Assembly (NCBI GenBank): GCA_030837395.1
Contig: JAUPKO010000369.1
Location: 1 to 7,390 of the forward strand
Origin: Actinomycetota bacterium
Lineage (GTDB): Bacteria; Actinomycetota; Actinomycetes; S36-B12; UBA10799
Direction of reading: 5' to 3'
Length of the DNA: 7,390 bases
Positions 6,198-7,390 of the stretch are shown piece by piece; positions within the stretch are counted from its first letter, which is position 1, and the number at the start of each line of letters is the position of its first letter. A model generated the notes under the pieces. That model searched no databases and had not been told where the DNA came from. It saw only the letters and a program-made list of their open reading frames with translations. Position numbers and translations under genes: made by a program.

Positions 6198-6203
6198 GAC
6201 AAT
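6198..6203 (+). promoter_or_regulatory. -10-like element (GACAAT) for the reductase gene
   Basis: GACAAT ends 7 nt before ATG 6210, the same spacing as the other leaderless promoters. Its first base departs from TAnnnT, so it is the weakest of the six. It supports ATG 6210 over the upstream GTG at 6189, which lies inside the inverted repeat. Confidence 0.45.
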
Positions 6204-6209
6204 GCCCAC

Positions 6210-7337
6210 ATGCACGTGCTCACACCCGGCCCCGGGCCCGACCTCACCGACGATGACCTACTTCGGCTGTACGCGTGGCCGACCGACCGACTGTTCCTGC
6301 GCGCCAACATGGTGACCACAATCGATGGTGCCGTGCAGGGCCCGGATGGGGTGTCGTCGTCGATCTCGAATGAGGCGGACCGACGTGTGTTCCTGCTCCT
6401 GCGGCACACCAGCGATGCTGTGATCATCGGCGCCGGCACGGTGGCCACCGAGGGGGTGGGGCCGATCCCTGTGCCCGAACATCGTCGCGACCTGCGCGCC
6501 GCACGAGGGCAACTGCCACGACCGCCGCTGGTGGTGGTGTCCAACCGCGCAAGCCTGCCGCCCACGGCGCCGGCTTTTACCGGACCCCACGGCCGCACAA
6601 CCGTGATGGTCGTTCCCGAGTCCGCCCCCGCCGACCGCGTAACAACACTGCGGGACGTCTGTGACGTCCTGGTCATCGGCGGCGACACCGTCGATCTGGC
6701 AGCTATGCTCGTCGCCCTGGCGGACCGTGGCTTGACCCGACTGTTGACCGAAGGTGGACCCGTGCTGCTTGCAGCCCTGATGGGGCATGTCGACGAGATC
6801 TGCCTGACGACGGTGCCGACTGTGCAGGGTGCGATCGCGGGACAGCCGGCGCGACCAGCCCCGGATCTGCTGGCCGGTCGGCCCGTGACTGCGACTGCAC
6901 CACGGTTGGGTCACCTCATCGTGGCACAGGACACTCTCCTGGCCTCCTGGCGATTCCAGCCGCCCGAGCAGGCTGACACAATGGGGGACGTTGGGCGCAA
7001 TCGCGTCCATTCCCCACATGAGGAGGCTCCTATGACAGGCACCGATGACGTGAAGGCCAAGGCGACTGACGCCGCTGCCGACGTGAAGGCCAAGGCCGAA
7101 GAGGTCGTCGAGAAGGTCAAGGAAGTTGTCGCCGACGTGACCCACAAGCACGCCGACAAGCCTGCTGCCGCAGTCAAGACCACCACCGACTTCGTCGACT
7201 CCAAGACCGGCGGCAAGACCGCTCCGGTCTCCGACAAGGTCAACCAGGCCGCGCAGGCCGCCACCGGCGCCGTGAAGGCCGTCGTTCCCGAGCCCGCGTC
7301 GGACGCCCCCGCGGCAGACGCCGGCACCGAAGCCTGA
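6210..7337 (+). CDS. RibD C-terminal / DHFR-fold pyrimidine reductase, open in frame into the next gene
   Basis: The open frame is 375 codons. Residues 1-249 form a complete RibD_C/DHFR-like NADPH-dependent reductase: ANMVTTIDGA (32-41; D39), GAGTVATEG (74-82), the cofactor-binding TEGGP (170-174) and VDEICLTTVP (184-193). Relatives are annotated as pyrimidine reductases of riboflavin synthesis. The M. tuberculosis homologue Rv2671 (about 258 aa) has been reported to act as a dihydrofolate reductase, so folate reduction is an alternative. No RibD deaminase domain is present. The family normally ends at about LLASWRF (F249, base 6956), but here no stop occurs. The frame runs through 25 linker codons that include a promoter-like sequence and a Shine-Dalgarno, then into the small protein starting at 7032. 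Either the stop was lost or a fusion is made. The linker's third-position GC is about 64%, against about 86% in the following gene, which favours two genes. Confidence 0.85.
   Translation: MHVLTPGPGPDLTDDDLLRLYAWPTDRLFLRANMVTTIDGAVQGPDGVSSSISNEADRRVFLLLRHTSDAVIIGAGTVATEGVGPIPVPEHRRDLRAARGQLPRPPLVVVSNRASLPPTAPAFTGPHGRTTVMVVPESAPADRVTTLRDVCDVLVIGGDTVDLAAMLVALADRGLTRLLTEGGPVLLAALMGHVDEICLTTVPTVQGAIAGQPARPAPDLLAGRPVTATAPRLGHLIVAQDTLLASWRFQPPEQADTMGDVGRNRVHSPHEEAPMTGTDDVKAKATDAAADVKAKAEEVVEKVKEVVADVTHKHADKPAAAVKTTTDFVDSKTGGKTAPVSDKVNQAAQAATGAVKAVVPEPASDAPAADAGTEA
6977..6982 (+). promoter_or_regulatory. Possible -10 (CACAAT) for the small LEA-like gene
   Basis: CACAAT, just after TGA in sequence, resembles the GACAAT element of the reductase promoter. 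It would give a leader of about 42 nt carrying the Shine-Dalgarno at 7021. It lies in the linker that continues the reductase frame. The -35 is poor, so this is tentative. Confidence 0.3.
7021..7026 (+). promoter_or_regulatory. Strong Shine-Dalgarno (AGGAGG) that decides the start at 7032
   Basis: AGGAGG is a full anti-16S match, 5 nt before ATG 7032, and the best ribosome-binding site in the window. It shows that the small protein is translated from its own start, whether or not ribosomes also arrive from the reductase. The surrounding AGGAGgCTCCT is self-complementary and could partly mask the site. Confidence 0.8.
7032..7337 (+). CDS. Small Lys/Ala-rich LEA-like protein with MT0933-antitoxin-like motif
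   Basis: This is a 101-aa, very hydrophilic, Ala/Lys/Val/Asp-rich protein with no aromatic residue except one Phe and no Cys. Residues 1-35 are amphipathic helix with an 11-residue repeat: DVKAKA occurs at 6-11 and 17-22. Residues 39-75 (HADKP, then DFVDSKTGGK at 53-62, then SDKVNQAA) match the motif of the actinobacterial MT0933/Rv0909-type antitoxin family. Many proteins of that family have no toxin beside them, and none is visible here. The C-terminal 17 residues are acidic, Ala/Pro-rich and probably disordered. Every lysine codon is AAG and third-position GC is about 86%, suggesting high expression. ATG 7032 has a perfect Shine-Dalgarno. A protective LEA-like or CsbD-like stress role is inferred. 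It is in frame with the upstream reductase. Confidence 0.75.
   Translation: MTGTDDVKAKATDAAADVKAKAEEVVEKVKEVVADVTHKHADKPAAAVKTTTDFVDSKTGGKTAPVSDKVNQAAQAATGAVKAVVPEPASDAPAADAGTEA
7047..7096 (+). repeat. 17-bp direct repeat with 33-bp period inside the LEA-like gene
   Basis: GACGTGAAGGCCAAGGC occurs at 7047-7063 and again at 7080-7096, identical at the DNA level and exactly 11 codons apart. It encodes the repeated DVKAKA. An 11-residue period is typical of LEA-type amphipathic helices and suggests an internal duplication. Confidence 0.7.
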
Positions 7338-7390
7338 TCGACCACATCACAGGGCACGGCAGAGCACCGCTGGGATCGCACCATGATTGA

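Noticed and set aside
5257..6315. Long plus-strand open frame of 352 aa opposite zapE
   Set aside because: It is antisense to a well-supported ATPase with Walker motifs, low in predicted structure and rich in Gln/His/Arg, typical of a GC-rich shadow frame.
7338..7382. Terminator after the LEA-like gene
   Set aside because: No convincing inverted repeat or T-run was found in this stretch.

Overview
The window is a compact, GC-rich piece (roughly two thirds G+C) of an actinobacterial chromosome. It has no mobile elements, RNA genes or CRISPR. The PtpA-like phosphatase, the MT0933-type small protein, the zapE/pyrimidine-reductase gene pair (the same pairing as Rv2670c-Rv2671 of Mycobacterium tuberculosis, from memory) and the leaderless promoters all point to an actinomycete, perhaps Mycobacteriales-like. 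The species cannot be named from this sequence.

Layout. (1) 47-1368, +: a low-molecular-weight phosphatase and a fructosamine/ribulosamine-3-kinase-family protein 5 nt apart, a plausible two-gene protein-deglycation operon. (2) 1436-1645, +: a small CsbD-like stress protein whose 3' end overlaps, tail to tail, (3) 1596-2417, -: an uncharacterised actinobacterial membrane protein with conserved His/Asp residues. (4) 2532-3479, -: a six-helix YihY/BrkB protein, divergent from (5) 3497-5146, +: an AidB-type acyl-CoA dehydrogenase-like flavoprotein. (6) 5155-6162, -: a ZapE/AFG1-type ATPase, convergent with aidB and divergent from (7) 6210-7337, +: a RibD-C/DHFR-fold reductase whose frame continues without a stop into (8) 7032-7337, a small Lys/Ala-rich LEA-like / MT0933-antitoxin-like protein with its own strong Shine-Dalgarno.

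The main non-coding pattern concerns starts. Six genes (47, 1436, 3479, 3497, 6162, 6210) have a -10-like hexamer, five of them TAnnnT, whose last base lies exactly 7-8 nt upstream of an ATG or GTG. Transcription would then begin at the start codon, giving leaderless mRNAs. This fixes several starts inside longer open frames. The brkB and aidB promoters share one symmetric -10 (TACGGTA), and a perfect inverted repeat lies between the zapE and reductase promoters. Both convergent gene junctions contain a hairpin that could end transcription from both sides. No hairpin with a T-run was seen anywhere.

Several products suggest damage repair or stress defence (deglycation, alkylation response, CsbD-like and LEA-like proteins). 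That shared theme is inference. No clearly new multi-gene system was found. The most notable items are the symmetric divergent promoter, the candidate shared operator at 6181-6194, the stop-less junction at 6957-7031 and the phosphatase-kinase deglycation pair. Every intergenic gap is under 120 bases.
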